Assembly: GCA_018714665.1 (NCBI GenBank)
Contig: DVNA01000188.1
Location: 1-23,895, forward strand
From: Candidatus Gallibacteroides avistercoris
Lineage (GTDB): Bacteria; Bacteroidota; Bacteroidia; Bacteroidales; CHK158-818
Direction: 5' to 3'
Length of the DNA stretch: 23,895 bases
Shown here: positions 7,252 to 14,385 of the stretch, piece after piece
How the letters are laid out: each line of letters opens with the position of its first letter
Numbering within the stretch: position 1 is the first letter of the stretch
The notes under the pieces: generated by a model
What the model was told of the DNA's origin: nothing
The model's input: the letters and a program-made list of their open reading frames with translations, nothing else
Databases searched by the model: none
Translations under genes and position numbers: made by a program

Positions 7252-7259
7252 CAAAAATA
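7252..7259 (-). promoter_or_regulatory. Candidate -7 box for upxY
   Basis: TATTTTTG on the minus strand fits TAnnTTTG and would start transcription about 40 bases before the upxY ATG. A TTG lies about 16 bases upstream instead of the usual 20, so the -33 box is poor. The region is A/T-rich, which raises the chance of a random match. Confidence 0.35.
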
Positions 7260-7381
7260 TAAACACCCAATAAAACAAGCTCCTCTTCCAAAACTTTCCA
7301 CTTTTCTCTCCACGGTGATACAAAAACTATAATATATCTCTGGAAACAACGGAATACAAAAGTTCTCTCCAAAATATTTTT

Positions 7382-7389
7382 TACCTTTG
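7382..7389 (+). promoter_or_regulatory. -7 promoter box directly before the MATE gene
   Basis: TACCTTTG ends eight bases before the ATG of the MATE transporter. The form TACCTTTGC is very common in Bacteroidales promoters. No convincing -33 TTTG is seen 20 bases upstream. If real, transcription starts within a few bases of the start codon. Confidence 0.55.
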
Positions 7390-7397
7390 CGGCCGCG

Positions 7398-8735
7398 ATG
7401 TCCAATTGTGTAAAATTTACATATAAAGAGATCTTGACTATTGCCTACCCGATTCTGATCAGTATCCTGATGGAACAGCTGATCGGGATGACTGATACGG
7501 CTTTCCTGGGGCGGGTGGGAGAGATTGAGCTGGGTGCTTCGGCCCTGGCCGGAGTCTATTATCTGGCCCTGTTCATGGTGGCATTCGGATTCAGCATCGG
7601 AGCACAAATCATCATCGGCCGACGTAACGGCGAAAAAAATTATACCCGCATCGGAGCCGTTTTTTATCAAGGGATCTACTTTCTTCTGGCATTGGCCGCC
7701 ATACTGTTCTCGCTTTCCTGGGCATTTTCAGACAGAATACTGGGCCGTTTAATCGAATCGCCCCGCATCTGCGAAGCAGCCGTCAGCTATATGAACTGGC
7801 GCGTATGCGGATTTTTCTTCTCTTTTGTCGGGGTTATGTTCCGAGCCTTTTTCGTAGGGACAACCCAAACCAAAACGCTTACGTTCAACTCCATTGTCAT
7901 GGTGCTGTCGAACGTAGTGTTCAACTACATTCTCATTTTCGGGAAATGGGGATTTCCGGCTTTGGGTATTGCCGGAGCAGCCATCGGCTCTTCGTTGGCA
8001 GAACTGGTCTCGATCTTGTTTTTCGTTATTTATACCCTCCGTAAGGTAGATCTGCGCAAATATGGACTGAACCGCCTGCCGAAAGTTGAGTTCAGGACAT
8101 TGAGAAAAATATTGAACATATCCGTGTGGGTCATGATCCAGAACTTCGTATCCATGAGTACCTGGTTCTTGTTCTTCATTGCCGTAGAACATCTGGGAGA
8201 ACGGCCGCTGGCCATCACCAACATCATCCGGAATGTTTCGTCTTTCCCTTTCATGATCTCCATCGCGTTTTCATCTACATGCAGCACATTGATAAGCAAC
8301 CTGATCGGGGCTGGCGAAAGCCGTTTCGTTTGGGGAACCATCAAACAAAGCATCCGAATTACCTACTATTTTATGATTCCGGTTCTGGCATTTTTCGTAT
8401 TATGCCCCACGCTGATTTTACGGATATATACCGATTCTGCCGACTTGATCATGGCTTCTATCCCTGCCTTGATGGTGCTCTGTTCTGCTTACATCTTGAC
8501 GATTCCCGCCAACATCTTTTTTCAGGCTGTATCGGGGACAGGAAATACCCGTACGGCTCTCGGGTTGGAAACGGGAGTTTTAGCCATCTATATCTGCTAT
8601 GTCGTCTACATGATTCTATATCGGAGAGTGGACGTCGCCATCTGTTGGACGTCTGAACATGTCTATTCAGCGTGTATGTTGCTCTTTACTTATCTTTACA
8701 TGAAAAAGGGCAACTGGAAGAAAAAACAAATTTAA
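7398..8735 (+). CDS. MATE family efflux transporter
   Basis: Cation-coupled drug/metabolite exporter of the inner membrane, 445 residues with about 12 hydrophobic segments. The N-terminus FTYKEILTIAYPILISILME leads into QLIGMTDTAFLGRVGEIELG, the conserved first repeat of MATE proteins; the second repeat begins near LNISVWVMIQNFVSMSTWFL (about 235). GIAGAAIGSSLAEL near residue 195 is also typical. Substrate cannot be told from sequence; the form is common in Bacteroidales and nearer the DinF/NorM-like group than to polysaccharide flippases. It is transcribed divergently from upxY (192 bases apart), so I do not count it as part of the capsule operon. Confidence 0.92.
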   Translation: MSNCVKFTYKEILTIAYPILISILMEQLIGMTDTAFLGRVGEIELGASALAGVYYLALFMVAFGFSIGAQIIIGRRNGEKNYTRIGAVFYQGIYFLLALAAILFSLSWAFSDRILGRLIESPRICEAAVSYMNWRVCGFFFSFVGVMFRAFFVGTTQTKTLTFNSIVMVLSNVVFNYILIFGKWGFPALGIAGAAIGSSLAELVSILFFVIYTLRKVDLRKYGLNRLPKVEFRTLRKILNISVWVMIQNFVSMSTWFLFFIAVEHLGERPLAITNIIRNVSSFPFMISIAFSSTCSTLISNLIGAGESRFVWGTIKQSIRITYYFMIPVLAFFVLCPTLILRIYTDSADLIMASIPALMVLCSAYILTIPANIFFQAVSGTGNTRTALGLETGVLAIYICYVVYMILYRRVDVAICWTSEHVYSACMLLFTYLYMKKGNWKKKQI

Positions 8736-8771
8736 GCGCAACTCATCCCCCGGTTAGGGCAAATGGAAAAT

Positions 8772-8789
8772 AAAAAACAGGGTCCTGTT
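8772..8789 (-). terminator. Short intrinsic terminator of the Nudix gene
   Basis: On the minus strand AACAG-GACC-CTGTT forms a five-pair hairpin overlapping the Nudix stop codon and is followed by a T-rich run (plus 8772-8777 is all A). It sits between convergent genes. The stem is short, so confidence is modest. Confidence 0.4.
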
Positions 8790-9357
8790 ATATCAGTTTA
8801 TTCTCTGCCATATACTTCCACAAAGGAGCAGCCATAAGGGATTGTTTGACAGCATCGCTTTTCAGCAACGCTTTTACTTCTTCCAACGTCAGCAACTGCA
8901 CCGTCAAATCTTCGGAATCTTCCAGATGTTGCTCCGAAACCTTTTCTACGCCTACGGCCAGAAAACAGTGTGTCAGGTTGGTATGGGTACTTGAATTGGC
9001 ACAAAGCGTCATAAATTCTCGCCATTCTCCGTTCCCGTATCCGGTCTCTTCCAACAATTCCCGCTGAGCAGAGACCAACGGAGAAGCATCTTCTTTTTCA
9101 CATACTCCGGCACAAATTTCATGAGAAACCTCTCCCAATCCGTGCCGGTACTGGGTTACAAACACAAACAGATTCTCTTTTGTGATAGCAATCACATTAA
9201 CCCAATCAGGATATTCAAGAACATAATATTCCGGTATTACATTTCCATTAGGCAACAGAACACGCTCCTTGCGCACCGTCAACCACGGACGGCGATGTAA
9301 ATACTCACTTTCAAGCACTTTCCATTTCGGATTCTCCCGAACTTTCTTATTTATCAT
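8788..9357 (-). CDS. Nudix hydrolase, ADP-ribose pyrophosphatase-like
   Basis: A 189-residue cytoplasmic hydrolase of nucleoside diphosphates linked to another group; the layout resembles ADP-ribose/ADP-sugar pyrophosphatases. An N-terminal beta region (WKVLESEYLHRRPWLTVRKE) precedes the Nudix box around residues 84-106. The catalytic helix RELLEETG (99-106) is intact with the metal-binding glutamates E100, E103 and E104. The first half of the box is unusual: GVCEKEDASP has one extra residue and the position normally holding Glu is Ala91, with E89 and D90 next to it. The exact substrate is unknown. It stands alone between the MATE gene (convergent) and the helicase (same strand, separated by a terminator). 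Confidence 0.88.
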   Translation of the reverse strand: MINKKVRENPKWKVLESEYLHRRPWLTVRKERVLLPNGNVIPEYYVLEYPDWVNVIAITKENLFVFVTQYRHGLGEVSHEICAGVCEKEDASPLVSAQRELLEETGYGNGEWREFMTLCANSSTHTNLTHCFLAVGVEKVSEQHLEDSEDLTVQLLTLEEVKALLKSDAVKQSLMAAPLWKYMAENKLI

Positions 9358-9591
9358 AAACTTTCATATTTTTCAACACAACAGTCCAAATCATCAAACA
9401 ATAGAGATAGCAGACAGGTAACCCTAATTTTGTATTGAATAACCCTGATCCATCTGGCTGGACCTGTATTCATTCTTGTATCTAACAAGTGTTTATCTGA
9501 AATCTATTGTTACAAAGTAAACGGATATTTTTTTATTACGGCACACAATCACGATTTTATTTTATCTTTCCTGACCCCTTTATCTTCTCAC
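9358..9591. other. Intergenic stretch upstream of the Nudix gene
   Basis: A/T-rich DNA between the Nudix start and the helicase terminator. A TACTTTG on the minus strand (9519-9513) resembles a -7 box lacking one base and has no -33 partner. I see no gene, repeat or strong regulatory element. Confidence 0.5.
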
Positions 9592-9620
9592 AAAAAAGGC
9601 TCTTTTCTGTTAAAAGAGCC
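9592..9620 (-). terminator. Intrinsic terminator of the DEAD-box helicase gene
   Basis: On the minus strand a perfect nine-pair stem (GGCTCTTTT with AAAAGAGCC; plus 9612-9620 with 9598-9606) closes a five-base loop and is followed directly by six T residues. It lies about 30 bases after the helicase stop, a textbook factor-independent terminator. Confidence 0.88.
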
Positions 9621-9652
9621 CTTAATATGCAAACTACTCGACACCTCATCGG

Positions 9653-11434
9653 TTATTTTTTGTGGCTACGGCGGCTGCGTCTCTCCTCCGAAACCGGTTT
9701 TCGGTGCTTTCTAACAGGTGCACCCGCAGCTCGTTTCTCCCGACGCGGGACGTTTTCGTAAAACGGCTTACGCCCCGAAGACGATGTTGTTCCCGGCACC
9801 TTATCTCCGGCAGGTTCTACAAAAACCCGTTTCCCGAAGAAATCTATGTTTTTCAACGATCTTATCACATAATTGGCTTCCCGTTTTTCTATATCGAAGA
9901 ATGAAAAATTGGGCAACAGATCTATTTTGCCGACAAGCACATGACCGCCGACATTCCGGTTTATCATGTCTATCAACGTATTGGGATACAACCCGTCATT
10001 CTTTCCCAGGTTGATAAACAGTCGGGCAAATCCCGGTTGTGAACCGCGGGATTTTTTTACCTCGTCGCTTTCTCCCCGCTTCTTCTCCTTTTTCTGACTA
10101 CGCTCTTCGGGGATATCCAGCTCTTCGGCATCCCGGTAGTAATCCAACAGACGGTTAAACTCCAACGAAACGACCCGTTTGATCAGATCCTCTTCGCTGA
10201 GCCATTCCAGTTTCCGAAATATCGACGGCAGGTACGAGGCGATTTCGGCTTCGTTCACTTCGACCTTTTCTATCCGATCCACCAGGTTGAACAACTGTTT
10301 CTCGCAGATCTGACGACCGGAAGGGATGTTCCCTTTTTCAAATTTCTTCCCGATAATGCGTTCTATATCACGCATACGTCCCTTTTCCCGTGTATGGATA
10401 ATGGCGATAGAGGTTCCGGTTTTGCCGGCACGACCGGTACGACCGCTACGGTGAGTATAGGTTTCGATATCTTCGGGCAGGCCGTAATTGATGACGTGCG
10501 TCAGGTTATCGACATCCAACCCGCGTGCAGCGACATCGGTGGCAACGAGCAGCCGGATATTCTTCATCCGGAACTTTTGCATCACGGCATCGCGCTGTGC
10601 CTGCGACAACTCTCCGTGTAAGGCATCGGCATTGTAACCGTCCTGCATCAGGTGGTCGGCAATCTCCTGGGTCTCCCGCCGGGTACGGCAAAAGATAATC
10701 CCGTAAATATTGGGATGATAATCGGCAATACGTTTTAAGGCCAGATATTTATCCCGGGCATGCACCAGAAAGTAGATATGCTTTACATTGGCAGCTCCTT
10801 CATTTTTGGAGCCGATAACAATCTCTTTGGGTTGGTGCATATAGTTTTTAGCTATGCGGGCTATCTCTGCCGGCATGGTGGCAGAAAAGAGCAACGTATT
10901 ACGGTTTTCCGGTACTTCGGCCAAAATGGCGTTTATGCTTTCGGAGAATCCCATATTCAGCATTTCGTCGGCCTCATCCATAATCACCGTACGAATATGT
11001 TCGAGACTGACGGTTTTACGGTTCATCAAATCAATCAAACGTCCGGGGGTGGCAACGATAACATGTACCCCCTTTTTCAGCGACTTGATCTGGCTCTCAA
11101 TGCTGGACCCTCCGTAAACGGGCTGTATCCTCAATCCTTTTATGTATTTGGAATAATCGGACAAATCACTCGATATTTGCAGGCAAAGCTCGCGCGTAGG
11201 GCACAAGACAAGGGCTTGCGGAACAGGAGTCGAGACCTCTATTCGTTGGATAACCGGCAATCCGAATGCGGCGGTCTTTCCGGTTCCGGTTTGGGCCAAG
11301 GCTACCACGTCGCCGTCTCCCCCCAGTAAATAGGGTATCACCTGCTCCTGTACCGGCATGGGAGACTCAAAGCCCAATTCGGCAATCGCTTGCAGGATTT
11401 CTTGGTTAATTCCTAATTCTTCAAATGTCTTCAT
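9653..11434 (-). CDS. DEAD-box ATP-dependent RNA helicase with DbpA-type RNA-binding domain (DeaD/CsdA-like)
   Basis: Unwinds structured RNA in ribosome assembly and mRNA turnover; cytoplasmic. It has 593 residues with all helicase motifs: Q motif around FESPMPVQEQ, AQTGTGKT (47-54), PTREL (79-83), TPGR (129-132), DEAD (153-156), SAT (184-186), ATDVAARGLD (298-307) and HRSGRTGR (328-335). A DbpA-like RNA-binding domain spans about 469-541 (ARLFINLGKNDGLYPNTLID through KRVFVEP). The charged linker at 445-465 and the basic tail (about 555-593, rich in R/K) are likely disordered RNA-binding segments. Single-gene unit with its own leader and terminator. The 600-residue size and C-terminal domain favour the DeaD/CsdA group over RhlE. 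Confidence 0.95.
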   Translation of the reverse strand: MKTFEELGINQEILQAIAELGFESPMPVQEQVIPYLLGGDGDVVALAQTGTGKTAAFGLPVIQRIEVSTPVPQALVLCPTRELCLQISSDLSDYSKYIKGLRIQPVYGGSSIESQIKSLKKGVHVIVATPGRLIDLMNRKTVSLEHIRTVIMDEADEMLNMGFSESINAILAEVPENRNTLLFSATMPAEIARIAKNYMHQPKEIVIGSKNEGAANVKHIYFLVHARDKYLALKRIADYHPNIYGIIFCRTRRETQEIADHLMQDGYNADALHGELSQAQRDAVMQKFRMKNIRLLVATDVAARGLDVDNLTHVINYGLPEDIETYTHRSGRTGRAGKTGTSIAIIHTREKGRMRDIERIIGKKFEKGNIPSGRQICEKQLFNLVDRIEKVEVNEAEIASYLPSIFRKLEWLSEEDLIKRVVSLEFNRLLDYYRDAEELDIPEERSQKKEKKRGESDEVKKSRGSQPGFARLFINLGKNDGLYPNTLIDMINRNVGGHVLVGKIDLLPNFSFFDIEKREANYVIRSLKNIDFFGKRVFVEPAGDKVPGTTSSSGRKPFYENVPRREKRAAGAPVRKHRKPVSEERRSRRSHKK

Positions 11435-11557
11435 GAAAATAGTTTGCTTGTTTTTCGCGCTTTAAAAGCTGTATAGTGAAATTCCCTTTCCGTAGTGTCA
11501 AGCAATAAAGAAGAGAAGAAAGATGCGTTTATACAACCCAAAACGATTAAATGGCTG

Positions 11558-11565
11558 CAAAGGTA
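11558..11565 (-). promoter_or_regulatory. -7 promoter box for the helicase gene
   Basis: TACCTTTG on the minus strand matches TAnnTTTG, placing transcription start near 11551 and giving the helicase a leader of about 117 nt. The -33 box is not recognisable. Long leaders are common on cold-inducible helicase genes, which makes regulation through the leader plausible. Confidence 0.55.
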
Positions 11566-11655
11566 CACATTTTATTCGGAATTAGCGATATTCTCCTAAA
11601 CAATTGTCCTTCAAAACAGAGAAACATCTCCTGAATATCTTTTCCCGGAATTTTG

Positions 11656-11663
11656 TATATTTG
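11656..11663 (+). promoter_or_regulatory. Candidate -7 box for the GH78-like gene
   Basis: TATATTTG fits TAnnTTTG and lies about 100 bases before the start codon. No clear -33 TTTG is present at the right spacing. Together with the box at 11558-11565 on the other strand, the 327-base gap 11435-11761 holds divergent promoters and no gene that I can support. Confidence 0.4.
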
Positions 11664-11761
11664 TATAAAATATGGGAAGGGATGGTTCGAGATTGTCAAA
11701 TACGGAAATGTTGTTTCCTGTTTGCCTGAGTGTCCACCTTGTCTCTTATATATAGATAAAA

Positions 11762-13207
11762 ATGGGGTGTATGAAAACACAGAAGATTATTTTCAGATAC
11801 ATCTGTATATATGTTGTCTTGTTATTTCCTTCCATTGCATTGGCCAACGGAAACAAGATTGTCGGCCTTACCTGCGAGAATTTACAGAATCCGCTGGGAA
11901 TAGAGTCTGAAAATCCTCTATTGGGATGGCGTTTCGACCCGCAAAAGGAGGCAGACCTTCCATCGGCATTTCAAATCATTGTAAGCGACAACCTGGAAGA
12001 TATAAAAAACGGAAAAGGGAATATGTGGGATTCCGGGAAAACCATATCGGGGGAAACAACTCAGCAAAAATACAACGGGGAACGGCTCAAAGCCCAAACC
12101 CGTTACTTCTGGTGCGTACGGTCATACAACAACCAGGGTACAGCTTCGGAGTGGAGTGAACCGGCATTTTTTGAAATGGGAATCATCCACCCCTCCAACT
12201 GGATGGCCCAGTGGATCGGAGATGGGGAAAGGAGACCTCGTAACATTCTGGACCTGTACCGAAACGATGCAGCACCCCTCTTACGAAAAGAGTGGACAAT
12301 CAAAAAACCTATTGCCTCGGCCCGTCTTTACATCACTGCTCCCGTCTATTACGAGACCTACCTGAACGGGCAAAAAGTAGGAGACTTTGTATTGACATCG
12401 GGACAAGCTTCTTCCCCAAAAACTGCCTTATACAACACGTTCGACGTAACGGCATTGTTAAAACCCGGTAAAAACTGCTGGGGTATCTGTTTGGGCCACA
12501 AAACCTACGAGACCTCTTTCAACGAACTACTCCATTGTTTCGGCGGATACCAAACCGGCAACCGTCCCTCGGTATATGGACAATTGATAATTAGATATAC
12601 CGACGGACACCTGGAATATGTATTAACCGATCTCACATGGAAAACCATTCCCGGGCCGATCAGGCAAAACAGCCTGTATGGAGGAGAATGCTATGATGCT
12701 AGGGCCGAGGTCCCGGGATGGAACCAGCCCGGAGCGATACTTTACGGATGGCGAAATGTTTCTTTTGCCAACTCCCCGGTCAAGATACTACAACCTCAAA
12801 TGTTCCCTCCTCTCAAAGGACAAAAACTGATAAAACCTGTCGGGATAAGCAGGGCCCCCTCCGGGGGATTTATTGTGGATATGGGACAAAACTTCACCGG
12901 CATCGTGCAATTAAAAATTCAAGGAAAGAGAGGAACTCCTATAACCTTCCTATACGGTGAACAGATACTTCCCGACGGAGAGGTAAATGCCTCCATATCG
13001 GTAGTTACCGAACAAAAGGGGAACAACTCAAACTCCTCCCCTGCCACCGTTCAACAAAAAGACACCTACATTTTACGAGGAGAAGGGAAAACTGAAAGTT
13101 GGCACCCCCGATTCACGCTACATAAATTCCGTTATGTAGAGATAACCGGCATCGAGGGAGAGCTCTCCCCGGAAAATATAACTGGCATCGTGTACAGCTC
13201 CGATTAA
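11762..13207 (+). CDS. Exported GH78 alpha-L-rhamnosidase-like protein lacking the catalytic domain
   Basis: It has 481 residues, about half of a typical GH78 enzyme. A signal peptide covers residues 4-28 (hydrophobic core CIYVVLLFPSIALA), so the ATG at 11771 (Met4) is an equally good start. Residues 33-140 look like the N-terminal fibronectin-type domain (NPLGIESENPLLGWRF, YFWCVRSYNNQG). About 185-325 match the Bac_rhamnosid_N domain (YYETYLNGQKVGD, YNTFDVTALLKPG, GECYDAR, PGW). About 360-480 match the concanavalin-like Bac_rhamnosid domain (DMGQNFTGIVQLKIQG, HPRFTLHKFRYVEITG). The protein ends at YSSD, just where the (alpha/alpha)6 catalytic barrel should begin, and nothing resembling it follows. 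Hydrolysis is therefore unlikely; glycan binding is possible. It precedes the sialidase-like gene by 52 bases, probably in one operon. Confidence 0.85.
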   Translation: MGCMKTQKIIFRYICIYVVLLFPSIALANGNKIVGLTCENLQNPLGIESENPLLGWRFDPQKEADLPSAFQIIVSDNLEDIKNGKGNMWDSGKTISGETTQQKYNGERLKAQTRYFWCVRSYNNQGTASEWSEPAFFEMGIIHPSNWMAQWIGDGERRPRNILDLYRNDAAPLLRKEWTIKKPIASARLYITAPVYYETYLNGQKVGDFVLTSGQASSPKTALYNTFDVTALLKPGKNCWGICLGHKTYETSFNELLHCFGGYQTGNRPSVYGQLIIRYTDGHLEYVLTDLTWKTIPGPIRQNSLYGGECYDARAEVPGWNQPGAILYGWRNVSFANSPVKILQPQMFPPLKGQKLIKPVGISRAPSGGFIVDMGQNFTGIVQLKIQGKRGTPITFLYGEQILPDGEVNASISVVTEQKGNNSNSSPATVQQKDTYILRGEGKTESWHPRFTLHKFRYVEITGIEGELSPENITGIVYSSD

Positions 13208-13259
13208 ACATTCAAAATAGAATTAATCAACAACAATTATCATTCCAACATTCTAAATT

Positions 13260-14300
13260 ATGAAATACACATGGACTTGGGCCTTACTCGCCCTCTTTAC
13301 CTTCATCACAACCGTGCCGATAATCGGGCAAAAGATTGTCCCCGCCCAGCGTATCTGGGACAAAGCTCCCCACTGTGCCTTTACCGATTTGCTCTATTAC
13401 AAGAATGCCTTTTATTGCTGTTTCCGGGAAAGCAACCGGCATGTACCGAACCGATGGGCCGACAACGGAAAGATACGGGTATTGAAATCAAAAGATGGAA
13501 AAGAGTGGCAACCGTTCGCCTTGGTGGAGTTGCCGGGAGTGGACCTGCGGGATCCGAAAATCAGCGTAACTCCGGACAATAAATTGATGCTGACCATGGG
13601 AGGCAGTATCTATATAATGGATAAACTAAAAGGGGGGCGTACCCACATTGCCTTTTACAACAAAGAGCAAAACGCCTTCTCCAAACCCGTACCGATTGAG
13701 CTGCCCGCCGAAATCGCCACCGGTATGGACTGGCTGTGGAAGGTTACCTGGCACAAAAAAGATGCCTACGGGCTAATGTATCAGGCAGAAAAAGGGACAG
13801 GAAAAAGAATCGTTCTGTTAGTATCGTCAAAAGACGGGATACATTACAACCTGGTGTCCCGTATCCCCATTACCCAGAACTTCCCCAATGAAGGGGCTAT
13901 CCAATTCGATAAAAAAGGCAACATGAAAATCATTGTCCGTTGCGAAGATAATAAAGCCGGCGGATTCTACGGAGAGAGCAGCTATCCCTATACCGAATGG
14001 AAGGGATACGATGTGGGCAAACGGTTGGGAGGGCCCAATATACTTATAACCCCCGACGGACGGACGTTGGTTGCTACACGGGCTTTCGACTCAAAAGGTA
14101 CTTACACCGCCCTGATGGAACTCGACTCCAATTACAAGCTGCAAGAGGTATGCCGTTTCCCCAGCGGAGGAGATTGCAGTTATCCGGGGTTAGTCTATCA
14201 AAACGGAAAGCTCTATATTTCTTACTATTCGGGGCATGAAAAAGGAAACGCCATCTATTTCGCCCAGATAGATTACGACCAATTGTTCCCGAACCCGTGA
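13260..14300 (+). CDS. Exported sialidase-like beta-propeller protein (putative glycoside hydrolase)
   Basis: A 346-residue secreted or periplasmic protein with a signal peptide (residues 1-24, ending IIGQ). It belongs to the sialidase/BNR propeller superfamily often annotated as exo-alpha-sialidase in Bacteroidota. Two Asp-box-like turns are visible: SKDGKEW (77-83) and SKDGIHY (190-196). Candidate active-site residues parallel GH33: R56 in CFRES (FRIP position), E211 in PNEGA, R227 in IIVRCED and the SYPGLVY stretch (307-313). HCAFTDL and DLRDPKISVTPD are shared with this uncharacterised propeller group. Substrate is unknown; sialidase activity should not be assumed because the FRIP motif is altered. 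It follows the truncated GH78-like gene in the same direction. Confidence 0.78.
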   Translation: MKYTWTWALLALFTFITTVPIIGQKIVPAQRIWDKAPHCAFTDLLYYKNAFYCCFRESNRHVPNRWADNGKIRVLKSKDGKEWQPFALVELPGVDLRDPKISVTPDNKLMLTMGGSIYIMDKLKGGRTHIAFYNKEQNAFSKPVPIELPAEIATGMDWLWKVTWHKKDAYGLMYQAEKGTGKRIVLLVSSKDGIHYNLVSRIPITQNFPNEGAIQFDKKGNMKIIVRCEDNKAGGFYGESSYPYTEWKGYDVGKRLGGPNILITPDGRTLVATRAFDSKGTYTALMELDSNYKLQEVCRFPSGGDCSYPGLVYQNGKLYISYYSGHEKGNAIYFAQIDYDQLFPNP

Positions 14301-14327
14301 AAATGAATTAAAAACCCTTGGTATCGG

Positions 14328-14359
14328 TTTGTCTCTGCCCGCGCCTTTTCGTATCTTTG
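14328..14359 (+). promoter_or_regulatory. Consensus Bacteroidota promoter of the U32 gene
   Basis: TTTG (14328-14331), exactly 20 bases, then TATCTTTG (14352-14359): a full match to TTTG-N20-TAnnTTTG. Transcription would start near 14366, about 20 bases before the ATG at 14386. It separates the U32 gene from the upstream glycan genes and rules out the longer reading frame starting at 14329, which would lie inside the promoter. Confidence 0.8.
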
Positions 14360-14385
14360 TAACACAAAAAAGAAATTCGAGCACG

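Noticed and set aside
6600..7400. Invertible capsule promoter flanked by inverted repeats
   Set aside because: I looked for paired inverted repeats around the upxY promoter region and saw none long enough to act as recombination sites.
7206..7670. 155-residue N-terminal extension of UpxY
   Set aside because: The added part overlaps the MATE gene in antisense, has no NusG similarity, and the ATG at 7205 gives the normal length.
14329..14385. 19-residue N-terminal extension of the U32 protein
   Set aside because: It would start inside the consensus promoter (14328-14359); homology begins at the ATG at 14386.
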